Counted from the first letter of the stretch, positions 53,650 through 63,339 are shown. The stretch: 64,000 nucleotides of DNA from Rhizobium grahamii CCGE 502 (GCF_000298315.2 NZ_AEYE02000038.1:186001-250000); one strand, 5' to 3'. Numbers and translations: made by a program. Notes: generated by a model not told the origin, from the sequence alone.

Positions 53650-55320
53650 ATGGCAAAGAAGCGGCTCCCCTCCCCCGAGCATGCCGACACGCTTTCACTG
53701 AATGCGTTGCGCAGTCTGGTGACGGGTTTGCTGGAACGGTCGCAGCAGGCGGAAGCGCGACTCGAGAAGCGCGAGGTCCACAACATCCAGCTGCGGGAGG
53801 AAAACGCCGCCCTTCGGCTGGACAACACCCGCCTGAAACTCGAGAACCAGCGTTTGCGCGACGAGATCGCCCGACTGAAGAACCTGCCACCGCGACCGCC
53901 GTTTCGGGCCTCCGGCATGGACAAGGCAACCGACAGCAAGCCCGGCGACCAGCAGCCATCGAAGAAAAAGCCACGCGGCCCGAAGCTGGACGTAAAGCGG
54001 GTGAGCCGCCAGGAGATCCTGCGCATCAATGCCCCGGCCGGCTCACGCTTCAAGGGGTACAAAAGCGTCTATGTTCGCGACCTGGTGCTCAAGGCGGAGC
54101 TCGTGCATTACCGTCGCGAATGCTGGGTGACGCCGGATGGCAAGACGGTACTGGCAGCCTTGCCGGCCGGGATCATCGGTGGCTATGGCGCCAATCTCAG
54201 GCGGCTGTGCCTGATGTTGCATGCACAAGGACAGGTAACGACCGCGCGTCTGACGACATTGCTCAATGACATTGGTCTCGACATCTCAAAACGCCAGATC
54301 GTACGGCTTTTGACCCGACAGCTGGATGGCTTTGTTGCCGAGGACGCGGCGGTGCTGCATGCCGGTCTGGTGTCGTCGTCTTATGTCACCGTCGACGACA
54401 CCGGCGCCCGACATTCCCATAATCCATGTTACGCCACACACATCGGCGGCCCTAATTTTACTGTCTTTCGCACCACAAAATCGAAGTCCCGCCTGAATTT
54501 CCTGTCGCTACTGCGCGGCGGTTACCAAGATTATGTGCTGAACGATGCCGCGTTCGAATACCTGAAAGAACGCCGTGCAGATGCGGCCGTTACTGCCGGA
54601 CTTCGCGCTCTTGAACCGCAGCGCTTCTGCAATCAGGTGCCATTCCTGGCGCATCTGGCCGACAAGGGTATCAACATCTTTGACCGGCAGGAGATTGGCA
54701 CGCTCGCCGAGGCCGGCCTCTGGGGCGCCATCCGCCATCATGGCCTGGTGGGCAACATGGTGATCGTGTCCGACGACGCCGGCCAGTTCCGAGTGGGCAA
54801 TCACGCCCTGTGCTGGGTGCATGGCGAGCGCCTTCTGCAGAAGCTGATGCCGGCGACCGCGAAGGAAGAGCGGATGCTTACGATGGTTCGCGATCTCGTG
54901 TGGCGCTTCTACAAGGCGTTGAAAGCCTACAAGCAGAATCCTTACCCTCAGTCCGCTCCCGCGTTCCGACGACGTTTCGACAGGATCTTTACCCTGCGCA
55001 CCGGGTATGAGGCTCTCGACAAGTTGCTCGAACGGCTGCATCGACGAAAGAATGAGCTGCTGAAGGTCCTCGAACATCCCGATATTCCGTTGCACACCAA
55101 CGCATCGGAGAATGACCTGCGAACGTTTGTCACGAAGCGGAAGATCTCCGGCGGTACGATGAGCGAGGATGGACGTGTTGCGCGCGATGTCATGCTCGGC
55201 TTGATGAAGACGTGCCAGAAGTTGGGGCTTTCCTTCTACCACTTCCTCGGTGACCGGCTCGGCATTGGCAAAGGTCACGCCGTCCCGCCGTTGCCGGCGA
55301 TCATTCTCGCTCGGGCCTGA
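53650..55320 (+). CDS. IS66-family transposase (TnpC-like)
   Basis: A 556-residue transposase. It has an N-terminal leucine-zipper-like coiled coil (EENAALRLDNTRLKLENQRL), a linker, and a DDE core: Asp in YVTVDDTGARHSHN, Asp in MVIVSDDAGQF followed by CWVHGERLLQKL, and Glu in PLHTNASENDLRTFV. The reading frame is intact. The accessory IS66 genes (tnpA and tnpB) are not seen beside it, so it belongs to the simpler IS66 group. A loosely matching inverted end (GTGGCAGAATTTTAGTGGC near 53543, and GTGCCACCAAATCTGCTCCA near 55376) suggests element limits of about 53540-55400, but these are approximate. Confidence 0.85.
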   Translation: MAKKRLPSPEHADTLSLNALRSLVTGLLERSQQAEARLEKREVHNIQLREENAALRLDNTRLKLENQRLRDEIARLKNLPPRPPFRASGMDKATDSKPGDQQPSKKKPRGPKLDVKRVSRQEILRINAPAGSRFKGYKSVYVRDLVLKAELVHYRRECWVTPDGKTVLAALPAGIIGGYGANLRRLCLMLHAQGQVTTARLTTLLNDIGLDISKRQIVRLLTRQLDGFVAEDAAVLHAGLVSSSYVTVDDTGARHSHNPCYATHIGGPNFTVFRTTKSKSRLNFLSLLRGGYQDYVLNDAAFEYLKERRADAAVTAGLRALEPQRFCNQVPFLAHLADKGINIFDRQEIGTLAEAGLWGAIRHHGLVGNMVIVSDDAGQFRVGNHALCWVHGERLLQKLMPATAKEERMLTMVRDLVWRFYKALKAYKQNPYPQSAPAFRRRFDRIFTLRTGYEALDKLLERLHRRKNELLKVLEHPDIPLHTNASENDLRTFVTKRKISGGTMSEDGRVARDVMLGLMKTCQKLGLSFYHFLGDRLGIGKGHAVPPLPAIILARA

Positions 55321-55854
55321 CCTCCGCAGCCGCTCGGACTGGCCGCACTCAGCGACGTTGCCCAACGAACCGCCAGTGCCACCAAATCTGCTCCACGTAC
55401 CCCGGAGGCTCCAGCATGAGCCAATTGTCGAGATTATAACCCTCTGGAAACATGGAAACCACGTCATTAACTAGAAGCTAAATCGAGATTCACTTCCGTC
55501 ATCGCTGCGGATTTTGGACGACGTTTTAACCATCGATAATGATCGCTTATCGATGACGGTTTCATCTCACGTTGCCTGGATAGCCGCCGGTCTTCGCCGG
55601 AAACGGCGTGAAGGGGCTAGCAGAGGGCGTTCCTGTTCCCACCCCTCCCCTAGATCCGATCGTTTTCAGGCATTTCAGCCATAGGAGCTCACTGACGCGC
55701 GCTACGCCACCCGTCCGACCCGATACTCGTCTGCGGGCCAGAATCGAGTCTGACGAGGCTCCGTTTTGTTCATAAAACACGCTTGCAAAGGGCCACTTTC
55801 TCACGCATTCCTTATCTGTACAAACCGTCCTTAAACGAAACTCGAAAAGGCGCC
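55321..55854. other. Region between IS66 transposase and recombinase
   Basis: This contains the right IS66 end (near 55376-55400) and the promoter region of the recombinase. No gene was recognised. AAAAGG precedes the recombinase start. Confidence 0.35.
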
Positions 55855-56772
55855 ATGGCGAAGCCACAAACCGTCAATTCCCACCTGCGTCCTAAGCGGC
55901 TGATCGGCTACGCCCGTGTGTCGACGGACGATCAGGTCCACGACGCCCAGATCGATGAATTGCGGGCCGCCGGCTGCGATCGGATCTATCAGGAGCACGG
56001 CTCCGGTACATCGCGTGCCCGACCAGTATTGACCCGGCTGCTCGGTGAGCTCACCACCGGCGACGTTCTGGTCGTCGTCCGGCTTGATCGGCTGGCCAGA
56101 TCGGTGAGCCATCTCTTATCAGTGATCGAGGACCTCGATGAGCGGGGCGTGCATTTCCGGTCGATACGTGACCCGATCGATACTTCGACGCCACAGGGCA
56201 TGTTTTCCCTTCAGGTGCTCGGCGCCGTCGCGCAGCTCGAGCGTGCTCTAATCGCCGAACGTACCAAAGCTGGGATCAAGGCCGCGAAGGCGCGCGGCAA
56301 ACTTCCTGGAAACCCGGGTCTGCGAGAAAGGCGACCGGAGGCAATCAAAGCAGTCTCGCAAGCGCGGGAGAAACGCTATCTCGATGAGCTCATTGTCTCG
56401 GCGCAGACATGGCTACCGGTGGTGCGACAACTTCGGCCGCAACATAGCTGGGATAATGTCGTGCGGGTTCTAAATCGCCGCGGTCACGACTGGACCGTCG
56501 AACGCCTCCGTCGCGCCGTTCATCGCCTAGTCCGCGAAAAGCTCGCGGAAAACGAACTGTTGGACCGGTCACCTCGCCGCGCCCCGGAGGACCATCTGAT
56601 GAAGCTAGTAGCAGCGATCGCCATTGCCGATCCTGATCTGTCGCTTCGCCACATTGCTGCTCAGCTGGACCAGATGGGAGAGCGGCCTGCGCGCGGCGGC
56701 AAAAAATGGCAGCCCTCCTCTGTCCGGCACCTACTGAACGAAGCCCACCGGTTCGGCCTTATCCGGCGCTGA
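55855..56772 (+). CDS. Serine recombinase (resolvase/invertase family)
   Basis: A 305-residue site-specific recombinase. The catalytic domain covers about residues 18-160, with the nucleophile Ser in LIGYARVSTDDQVHDAQIDE, the arginine-rich active-site region VVVRLDRLARSVSHLLSVIE, and the AQLERALIAERTKAGIKAAK helix that leads to DNA. The C-terminal half is longer than in Tn3 resolvase and holds two helix-turn-helix-like segments (SWDNVVRVLNRRGHDWTVER, KWQPSSVRHLLNEAHRFGLI). Such proteins on rhizobial plasmids may resolve plasmid multimers or serve a transposon. No res-type site array was identified. It could be the missing resolvase partner of a transposon, but nothing ties it to the Tn3 element 16 kb away. 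Confidence 0.85.
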   Translation: MAKPQTVNSHLRPKRLIGYARVSTDDQVHDAQIDELRAAGCDRIYQEHGSGTSRARPVLTRLLGELTTGDVLVVVRLDRLARSVSHLLSVIEDLDERGVHFRSIRDPIDTSTPQGMFSLQVLGAVAQLERALIAERTKAGIKAAKARGKLPGNPGLRERRPEAIKAVSQAREKRYLDELIVSAQTWLPVVRQLRPQHSWDNVVRVLNRRGHDWTVERLRRAVHRLVREKLAENELLDRSPRRAPEDHLMKLVAAIAIADPDLSLRHIAAQLDQMGERPARGGKKWQPSSVRHLLNEAHRFGLIRR

Positions 56773-57030
56773 GGTCATCGTTCATGGGCGACTATTGTGC
56801 GATTCTCTTTCCTGCCGAGGAGGGTCGACCGGTTTTTCAGGCTCGGCCTCTTGACGATTTCCAATACCTGCTCTCAGACTGTCGGTGATCATCTCGTACA
56901 ATCAAACACATTTTTGACCTTGCGGTAGTTGCAGACCCTGTCCACCAAGCCCATCCATGGCGTTGGCGAATTGCAACGCTGCGATCTTGTTCGTCATCGG
57001 TCCTAAGCGCAGCATAGGACCGTCTGGCTA

Positions 57031-57321
57031 GAGCCTTTCAGGGTTATATTGAAGCGTGCTGTTGGCTCAAACGGAGTCGAATGGTCGACTGGCCGGCGCG
57101 CGTCGTAGCCAAAGCATACGGCCAAGCCGGCCGGTCGATCAGGCCGCCCGTTTCAGCCAACCCCGGTGGTTTGCTTGCGAGCCAGCTAGGGCCGGGCATC
57201 TTTCCGCCAGGATCAGAGGCGATCGGCTCGGCCGTACGCTGGGGTATGCCCTTCGCCAATCGCCTCTGCCCTGTCGAAAACCTGCTCCGGCAGAACGCTT
57301 CAATTTAACCCTGAAAGGCTC
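57031..57321. mobile_element. 291-bp MITE with IS630/mariner-type ends
   Basis: The terminal inverted repeats run GAGCCTTTCAGGGTTA, then ATTGAAGCG (26 of 27 matching), and are flanked on both sides by TA, the target site of the IS630-Tc1-mariner group. The interior is GC-rich with no transposase. Short open frames on both strands (up to 92 codons) show no family resemblance. It needs a transposase encoded elsewhere. Confidence 0.75.
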
Positions 57322-57323
57322 TA

Positions 57324-59344
57324 TATGCCGGTGAATTTTCCCAGAGGAGCAAGATTTTTATCTGAGAAAGGCGGCGCGATCTAAATCCTTCTGGATAGGT
57401 GTGCTTTCCATTGCGCTTGCCGACCGTCGCATAGTTCCCCGGTCGGCCACCTTCTGCAACGGCCCGGTAGCTTAGAAGGCCCTTACATAATCCAAACTTG
57501 CTTTGTTTCCTTACGCCGGACGAGAACATGAATATCACCTGCATTCATTGCCCGCGCCAAAAGAGTCATTAGTTGGTCCTGCTGCCCCTCAAAGCCGTTG
57601 CGACGTAGGCAGTCGGCCACCGCATGATTTAAAGCGTGCCCGCGTTTCACGATCTCTCCGAAATCCAGCGATCGACATCCCGCTTATCAAACATTTCCGA
57701 GCCAACGTGCGTCAACCATACCGGCAGGAATGCGTGAACGAACTCGCCCCCATCCGTTCACAACCACCCTCAAGCAGATCTGTAAGGCCGGCGAGCTCGC
57801 TTGAACCCATTGCCATTGCGGCAACCAGATGGGGTTCGGCGATATTGCTGGCATTGACATAGCCCCGAAGAACGGGGTCGGAAGGAGTGAAAGTAACAAC
57901 AGGTCCTACCAGCCCGACACTCGGCCGCGGTGGCTCTCATCGGCTTTGGGCAGGCTGTCGTCAAGATCGGTAGTGTCCGGAAAGTCCAAGCGAAGGAACC
58001 GGCCAAGATCCGCTTCAAGAAGCGACGCGAGCCGCACCAGCCATTGCTGGGCGGCGTCCCAGATCCGCAAAGTCAATTCGAGCCCATCTTTCTCGCGCCT
58101 GCTTTACTCCAGCCACAAATGCCGGTGCCACGTTTCCGTGATCGCCATAAACCATCGTTTACGGCTTCCTGCGGCGCGATGAACAGAGGGAGCGTCTCCA
58201 CCTCCTAGAAGGAGGATGCAGTTGACTGGCGTTCGACTTCGATCAAAGTTCGGCCCATCGGACGAAACGTCAGTTGGTAGTCGATGGCCCTTCGAAGGCG
58301 CGCCCTCTCCTGCCCCAGGGATTCCTCCGAGATAACTAGCATGTCCGCGGCGGTCTTCTCCGCCGGCAGAAGATCGAAGCGTTGGCTGCGCCAATATCCA
58401 TAGAATTTGAAGGAGCCGCCGAAGTTGACGAGCGGGTTCCCCTCAGCGGCAGCCTCGTCCTTACGCGACAAGAGCTTCAAGATGGGGTTCCCGGTGAAGT
58501 CGATGCGCGAGCCATTCTGGCCGCGTCGCCAAGCTCCAGCCTGGCGCGATGCAAGCTAACTGGCGCGCTACCAAGGTCGATGTTATCCCGCCCCGCGGAC
58601 GAATGCCGTCAGTCCGCCGCGACAATTTCGCTCGCTCGGCAACCTGCCGCTTAAGACAAGGAAAGGCCTCGCAGATGCTACGTAACACTGGCTCATGCCA
58701 GTGAGGCCCCATACGGTTGACCGCCTTCAGATCGTTGGACAGCTGGACGATTAGCGCGTAGGCGGCTCAACTGGGATTTGACCACATTGATATTCTGGCT
58801 GAGCTCGACCGCGTTCGCGGCGTTTGTCATTTCCCAGCCAGTAGGATTGCGTAATAGATCTACAGCAGCTCGACGGCGTTGAGTACCTTTCCAGAACGGG
58901 GAGGGCGGAGGCATAGTACGCTCTCTCCAGGACAAACCTACGCGCGGCGACATGGCAGTTGGCAAAGCAACTGCGGATGAGCGGGTAGCTTTCGAGGCTG
59001 CTATGGGAACCGTCCTCGGACACAAAAAACGCCATAGTACCGGGCATCAAGGTCAAAGGGTTTGCTGCGGCACAGCGGTGTCATTTTGCGTTGGCGACCC
59101 TTTCAGCCATCTGCCGTGCGAGCTGAAGCAACCCTGATCACGTGAGCTCGGTGAGGGGCCAAGAGCGAAGAAGACATGTCGAATGGCTTCATGGCATGAC
59201 CAATCTATTGGTAGACAATCAAACGCGGCCCCCCGGCATCCCGCTTCGAGTCCTTAGCACTGGGGCAAAACTGGAAGGCGTGCGATTATCCAGAACGGTG
59301 CCATATTATGAGTACGCGGCGAGCGCGCGACGTCAGATCACCCC
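57324..59344. other. 2 kb of decayed sequence downstream of repC
   Basis: No intact gene. On the minus strand near 57485-57690 a small frame (MFDKRDVDRWISE then IVKRGHALNHAVADCLRRNG, ending VLVRRKETKQVWIM) is broken by a two-base insertion in a GAGAGA run, so it is a recent pseudogene of unknown role. At 58205-58480 a minus-strand frame (NPLVNFGGSFKFYGYWRSQR, FDLLPAEKTAADMLVISEES) also reads like real protein but has no recognised family. A third fragment (ANAVELSQNINVVKSQLSRL) lies near 58750-58860. Confidence 0.4.
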
Positions 59345-59364
59345 TTGCTTCCCTCTTGCAGTTT

Positions 59365-59380
59365 GTTGGGAGCTCCCAAC
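59365..59380. promoter_or_regulatory. parS: parS-like palindrome, outer copy downstream of repC
   Basis: GTTGGGAGCTCCCAAC is a perfect 16-bp palindrome of the form GTTnnnAGCTnnnAAC. repABC partition sites are 16-bp GTT...AAC palindromes bound by RepB, and this one recurs only around the rep genes. Confidence 0.75.
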
Positions 59381-59559
59381 AGGATCGCTTCCCATCGCAG
59401 TTGCCATGCCGATTTGCCCTGAGCTGACGCGGCGCCTCGCAGAGTGCCATCAACATAGGGCCGAGGCTAAACTCACCTCGTTCCGCGCGAGCGGTGAGAT
59501 CCCGCAGATTTCCGCCCGCTGAATTTATGTGGCCACCTTGCTTCCGCCTCTTGCAGTTT

Positions 59560-59575
59560 GTTGGGAGCTCCCAAC
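59560..59575. promoter_or_regulatory. parS: parS-like palindrome, inner copy downstream of repC
   Basis: The same perfect palindrome GTTGGGAGCTCCCAAC, 24 bases past the repC stop. Confidence 0.78.
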
Positions 59576-59598
59576 AGAATCGCTTCCCATCGCGATTG

Positions 59599-60813
59599 CT
59601 ATGCGGATTTTCCCTGAGCTGACGCGGCGCCTCGCATGAGTGCCATCAACATAGGGCCGAGGCTAAACTCACCCCGTTCCGCGCGAGCGGTGAGATCCCG
59701 CAGATATCCGCCCGCTGAGTTTATGTGGCCTCCCCGCTCCAGAATGCAGGCAATCACCACAGCAGCATTCTCTGGGCCCATGATTTCGCAGGCCTGCTGA
59801 TAGGCAGAGGGCGAAACGCCCAGCATCGAACGAACCACCACAGCAGCGGCCATCATATCGCGCCATTGGTCAATTCTCCCGCCCGGCGCGTAATCTGATA
59901 TCTGCGGGCACGCTCGAACGACCATGCCAAGTGGAAATGATTTTATCGGCTCCCCTTGACGCTTCGGCGCCTGGCTCGGCTTTCGCCCCGGCTCTGTTCT
60001 AGAGCTAGGTTCAAGTTCATTAAGGGATTCGGTATTTGAATTCTGTATGTGCTGGCGGATTTCGATACCATTGGCGTCGGATTTCGCTGAAAGAACCTGT
60101 GCTTCCAATATGTTGACCACGCCTTCCCGCAGCAACGACAATTCCTCCAGGAGAGCTGTCAAGTCCCCAACCGCTCTGGCGTTTCGAAGCCGTGATACAA
60201 CGGCAATAAACTGCTCCTCAACCCTTTGCCAATCGCCGGAAGCGCCTTCCTCTATTGCAGCGGAAATGAGCTTCCGAATATCCCGGCGCTCGATCGTGAT
60301 TTTTTCCTTTACCACCTTCAGCCGCTGGTTTTCATCAGCCACCCGCTGGGCCATGATCGCGAGCTCTTCCGATCGCGCAAGCAGTGGAGCCAAATTGAAG
60401 CCGAAAGCGGTTTCGATGGCACCGTCCCGCCCCTTTCGTGCGTAGCGCTTGCCGTTCGGGCTATCGTTTCGGTGGATCAGACCGGCCTCGACGAGAAGTG
60501 CTAGGTTCTCCCGAAGGGTCGTGCCAGCGATTCCGTTGGCGCGAGCGGATAACTGCGCGTTTGACGGAAACACGATGAGATTGGCCCCTTCAGTCAGATC
60601 AGTCTCGGGATAAAATGACAGCAGCGCGTTGAGTACAGCCAGCGCCCGGTCGCGCAGTCCAAGTAGGGTCCGCGCATCACAGGCGTCTCGGTAGATCTTC
60701 CACTTGTCGGCTGACTTGTGCTTTCTTATACTGGCGGACTCGAATTGAGCTTTCACCAAGGCAAGAGTCATTGGCCGCCGCCCGAAGGGCGTCGCTATGC
60801 GATCAGTCTGCAT
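59599..60813 (-). CDS. repC: RepC replication initiator
   Basis: A 404-residue protein of the RepC family, which is found only in alphaproteobacterial repABC plasmids. It has the typical N-terminal winged-helix DNA-binding half (FGRRPMTLALVKAQ, LLGLRDRALAVLNALLSFYP, VFPSNAQLSARANGIAGTTL, RENLALLVEAGLIHRNDSPN, GKRYARKG) and a C-terminal half (SPSAYQQACEIMGPENAAVV) joined by a variable linker. RepC starts replication at an origin that in studied plasmids lies within its own gene. It is the last gene of the leftward repA-repB-repC set. Its expression is probably held down by the antisense RNA in the repB-repC gap. Confidence 0.96.
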   Translation of the reverse strand: MQTDRIATPFGRRPMTLALVKAQFESASIRKHKSADKWKIYRDACDARTLLGLRDRALAVLNALLSFYPETDLTEGANLIVFPSNAQLSARANGIAGTTLRENLALLVEAGLIHRNDSPNGKRYARKGRDGAIETAFGFNLAPLLARSEELAIMAQRVADENQRLKVVKEKITIERRDIRKLISAAIEEGASGDWQRVEEQFIAVVSRLRNARAVGDLTALLEELSLLREGVVNILEAQVLSAKSDANGIEIRQHIQNSNTESLNELEPSSRTEPGRKPSQAPKRQGEPIKSFPLGMVVRACPQISDYAPGGRIDQWRDMMAAAVVVRSMLGVSPSAYQQACEIMGPENAAVVIACILERGGHINSAGGYLRDLTARAERGEFSLGPMLMALMRGAASAQGKSA

Positions 60814-60871
60814 TTTCCTTTACCTTTCGAAAGGCAACAGAAAACGATCACCAAAACGATGCCAAAGACTC

Positions 60872-60960
60872 TTGACGTGGATTCCGGGAAATGCGATTCT
60901 CTAGGTGCGAACTAATTGAGAAGGGCTTCCGGGATCTGTTTCGGGGGCCTTTTTCTTTGC
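60872..60960 (+). ncRNA. Antisense RNA (ctRNA/incompatibility RNA) between repB and repC
   Basis: On the strand opposite the rep genes, TTGACG (60872-60877) and GATTCT (60895-60900), 17 bases apart, look like a promoter. About 50 bases on, GGCTTCCGG pairs with TCGGGGGCC (G-U pairs included), followed by TTTTTCTTT, a rho-independent terminator. A roughly 50-57-base RNA from about 60907 would match the ctRNA that repABC plasmids encode here to repress repC and set copy number and incompatibility. Confidence 0.75.
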
Positions 60961-60998
60961 CGTGTGAGATTGGCCTGTTCACCCAACACACGCTTAGC

Positions 60999-62006
60999 TC
61001 ATCGCTCTTCTCCATTACCGTTGAGTTCTTGGAATTCCCTGTACAATTGATCCAGCTTCGTCGAGACGAACTGCCCAAAAGCGGGAACGACCTTTTCCTC
61101 GAAGATGATAGTCGTCTTGCGTTCACGCGCCTCGACGCGTGCCGCGCGCTTTCCATGGGGCGTCTTCCAGAGGTCCGAGCTCTTAGCACGCTCTTTCCTG
61201 CGGGGCTCGCTAAGTGCGCGTAACAACCCGTCAAAACGCGCGTCGCTTTCCAGCCTCTCCTCTGCGAAGACCGCGAGCAACTCGTGTGCGGTGTCAAGCT
61301 TGGCGGGGGAGGCGAGATGCTCGACGAGGGTCATCCAGCGCGCGCGGCCGGCTTTCGGTGCGGGACCGATCAATCTGACTAGGTCTTGCGGGATCTGGCG
61401 GGCGATGGCTACGTAGCGGCTGACGTCCGCTTTGTCCGAGACGAGCGCCGCAATGATCGTCGGCCGGTCGCATCCGTCATCCTCAAGGTTTTTTGCAAAG
61501 AAAGCCTTCTCGATGAAGGACAGATCTTTCCGGTCGAGGTTCTCTCGGCCCTGGGCGACATATAGCTGACTGTCCGACAAGTTGCGAACGATCGCACGCA
61601 CGGGACGGCGCAGCTTTTCTGCCGCTTTCAGGCGGCGCCGGCCGTAAGCGATTTGGAATCGTCCTGGCGCCTGAGGGTTTGGCCGCACAAGGATCGGAAC
61701 CTGCTGGCCATGTTCTGCGATGCTTTCGACAAGAGCGTCGAACGCAGGATCGACTTCGATAGGGATTCGATCAACGATCTTGGACGTATCGATTGACGCC
61801 GGTTCGATCGAGATGACCGCTTCACCTTCGGCAAGCTGCTGCTGGAGTTTGGAGGCCTGTTTGGCGTTTTCCGCCATCTCATGGAGCGACGAACCCATAG
61901 CCGAGATTGCGCCGGTGCGCACGCGGTCGCCTGATTTGGAGGCTGATGAAGCGGTAGCAACCGGCTTCTTCAGGAAGAGAGAGTCGATCGAATCCTTCCT
62001 GCTCAC
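60999..62006 (-). CDS. repB: RepB partition protein (ParB family)
   Basis: A 335-residue ParB-type centromere-binding protein. The N-terminal region has MSRKDSIDSLF and the ParB/Spo0J block IPIEVDPAFDALVESIAEHG, QQVPILVRPNPQAPGRFQIA, YGRRRLKAAEKLRRPVRAIV and ENLDRKDLSFIEKAFFAKNL, where GRRRLKAA is the CTP-binding-type GxRR box of the family. A helix-turn-helix follows (DKADVSRYVAIARQIPQDLV), then a C-terminal dimerisation tail. It should bind the three parS-like palindromes and work with RepA to segregate the plasmid. It is preceded by a gap that contains one of those sites. Confidence 0.95.
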   Translation of the reverse strand: MSRKDSIDSLFLKKPVATASSASKSGDRVRTGAISAMGSSLHEMAENAKQASKLQQQLAEGEAVISIEPASIDTSKIVDRIPIEVDPAFDALVESIAEHGQQVPILVRPNPQAPGRFQIAYGRRRLKAAEKLRRPVRAIVRNLSDSQLYVAQGRENLDRKDLSFIEKAFFAKNLEDDGCDRPTIIAALVSDKADVSRYVAIARQIPQDLVRLIGPAPKAGRARWMTLVEHLASPAKLDTAHELLAVFAEERLESDARFDGLLRALSEPRRKERAKSSDLWKTPHGKRAARVEARERKTTIIFEEKVVPAFGQFVSTKLDQLYREFQELNGNGEER

Positions 62007-62048
62007 ATTTCCTCTCCTATTCTATTCCGACTGCGAGTTTTGCTCGTT

Positions 62049-62064
62049 GTTGGGAGCTCCCAAT
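62049..62064. promoter_or_regulatory. parS: parS-like palindrome between repA and repB
   Basis: GTTGGGAGCTCCCAAT differs from the repC-side sites only in the last base. The repA-repB gap is one of the known places for parS in repABC cassettes. Confidence 0.75.
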
Positions 62065-62103
62065 AACCCGGCCGGCAGGAAAACATGGCGGTGAGAATGT
62101 CCA

Positions 62104-63339
62104 TCACGCGCGGCTCCAGGCCTGTTTGATAAGGGTCTCGATCTCGACATTGACGGCGTCCAGGGCTTCCATCGCCCTGTCATAGGTGGATCTGGTGAGA
62201 TTTTCGCGCCCAATCTCGTAAAGCGTTTGCTTCGTAAGACCGGCATCCGACACGGCCGCGGACTTAACCATCGGGTTCGTGAGGACGTGGTCGTCGAACA
62301 GATTGCGGAGGAGGGCGGCGACCTTGGTTTGTGGTGCATCTTGTGGCTCGAACCGCGTCAGCAAATAGCGGACGAAATCATACTTGAGGTCACCACCTGC
62401 CTCCCGAACGACACCGAGGAGGTCTCGGGTCATCATCAGAAACTGGCTCATCGACGAGACGTCGAGCATTTGTGGGTGTACGGTCACGATCATCGCAGTG
62501 GCCGCGCACAGCCCACTCAGGGTAAGGAAGCCGAGCTGCGGCGGACAATCGATCACGATCACATCGTAGTTGTCGGCAACACCGTCGAGCGCTTCTGCCA
62601 CACGCGCGAAAAAAAGCGTTTCACCGCTACCACCAGCGCTCAGAGCCTTTGGAGTTGTGTGCTCGAACTCCATGAGCTCAAGATTACCGGGCACCAGATC
62701 GAGCCCGTCGAAGTAGGTAGGGCGAATAACCTCAGACAAATCGCGGCGCTCCTGGTCATATCGGATGGCAGCATAAAGGGTCTGATTGGAAGCAACATCC
62801 AGTTCCGGAAGAACGCCGAGCAGGGCCGATAGGCTCGCCTGTGGATCTAGATCCACAGCGAGAACGCGATAGCCCTGTAACGCGAGATATTGCGCAAGGT
62901 GAGCCGACGTCGTCGTCTTGCCTGATCCCCCCTTGAAGTTCGTTACCGCAAGAACCTGAAGATGCTCGCCGGGACGGCGATGGGGGATAAAGTCAACGCT
63001 GCCGCGGCCGCGCGTTGAGTGGGCCAGCAGGTGTCGTATTTGGTTTATCTCGGACAAGGTGTAGAGCCGCCGACCGTTGCTGGTCGTTTCCGGCTGCGGA
63101 CCTTCGCCAGCCAGGGTCATCTTTCTCAACGTGGAATCGGATACACCCATCAGCCGGGCGGCTTCGCCGGACGTGAATTTTCGCAGGATCTTGTGAGAAG
63201 TAGGTGGAAACAGTGCTTCGCTCATCGACTGAAGGTGTGAACTCAGCAGATCGGCCTGCGCGCCGATCGTCTCGTCGACGCTGGGCAAGGCCTCGCGGTT
63301 ATTATTCGTCGCCACGCTCACGTTGAAATCTCTCATCAC
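62104..63339 (-). CDS. repA: RepA partition ATPase (ParA family)
   Basis: A 411-residue ParA-type Walker ATPase. An N-terminal helix-turn-helix extension (FTSGEAARLMGVSDSTLRKM) allows autorepression of the rep operon. The deviant Walker A is VTNFKGGSGKTTTSAHLAQY (about residues 132-150), followed by VLAVDLDPQASLSALLG, VIVIDCPPQLGFLTLSGL and MIVTVHPQMLDVSSMSQFL. With RepB and the parS sites it should drive plasmid segregation and, with RepB, repress its own promoter. It starts the leftward operon. The neighbouring quorum-sensing gene is read the other way from the same gap. Confidence 0.96.
   Translation of the reverse strand: MMRDFNVSVATNNNREALPSVDETIGAQADLLSSHLQSMSEALFPPTSHKILRKFTSGEAARLMGVSDSTLRKMTLAGEGPQPETTSNGRRLYTLSEINQIRHLLAHSTRGRGSVDFIPHRRPGEHLQVLAVTNFKGGSGKTTTSAHLAQYLALQGYRVLAVDLDPQASLSALLGVLPELDVASNQTLYAAIRYDQERRDLSEVIRPTYFDGLDLVPGNLELMEFEHTTPKALSAGGSGETLFFARVAEALDGVADNYDVIVIDCPPQLGFLTLSGLCAATAMIVTVHPQMLDVSSMSQFLMMTRDLLGVVREAGGDLKYDFVRYLLTRFEPQDAPQTKVAALLRNLFDDHVLTNPMVKSAAVSDAGLTKQTLYEIGRENLTRSTYDRAMEALDAVNVEIETLIKQAWSRA

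Larger units (their letters stand above)
59345..59738. repeat. 195-bp tandem duplication of the repC 3' end and its parS-like site
   Basis: Two units about 195 bp apart share over 90% identity, each containing GTTGGGAGCTCCCAAC followed by the last 40-46 codons' worth of repC sequence. The right unit includes the true end of repC. The left unit is a non-coding relic. The copy number of the palindrome was doubled by this event. Confidence 0.85.
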
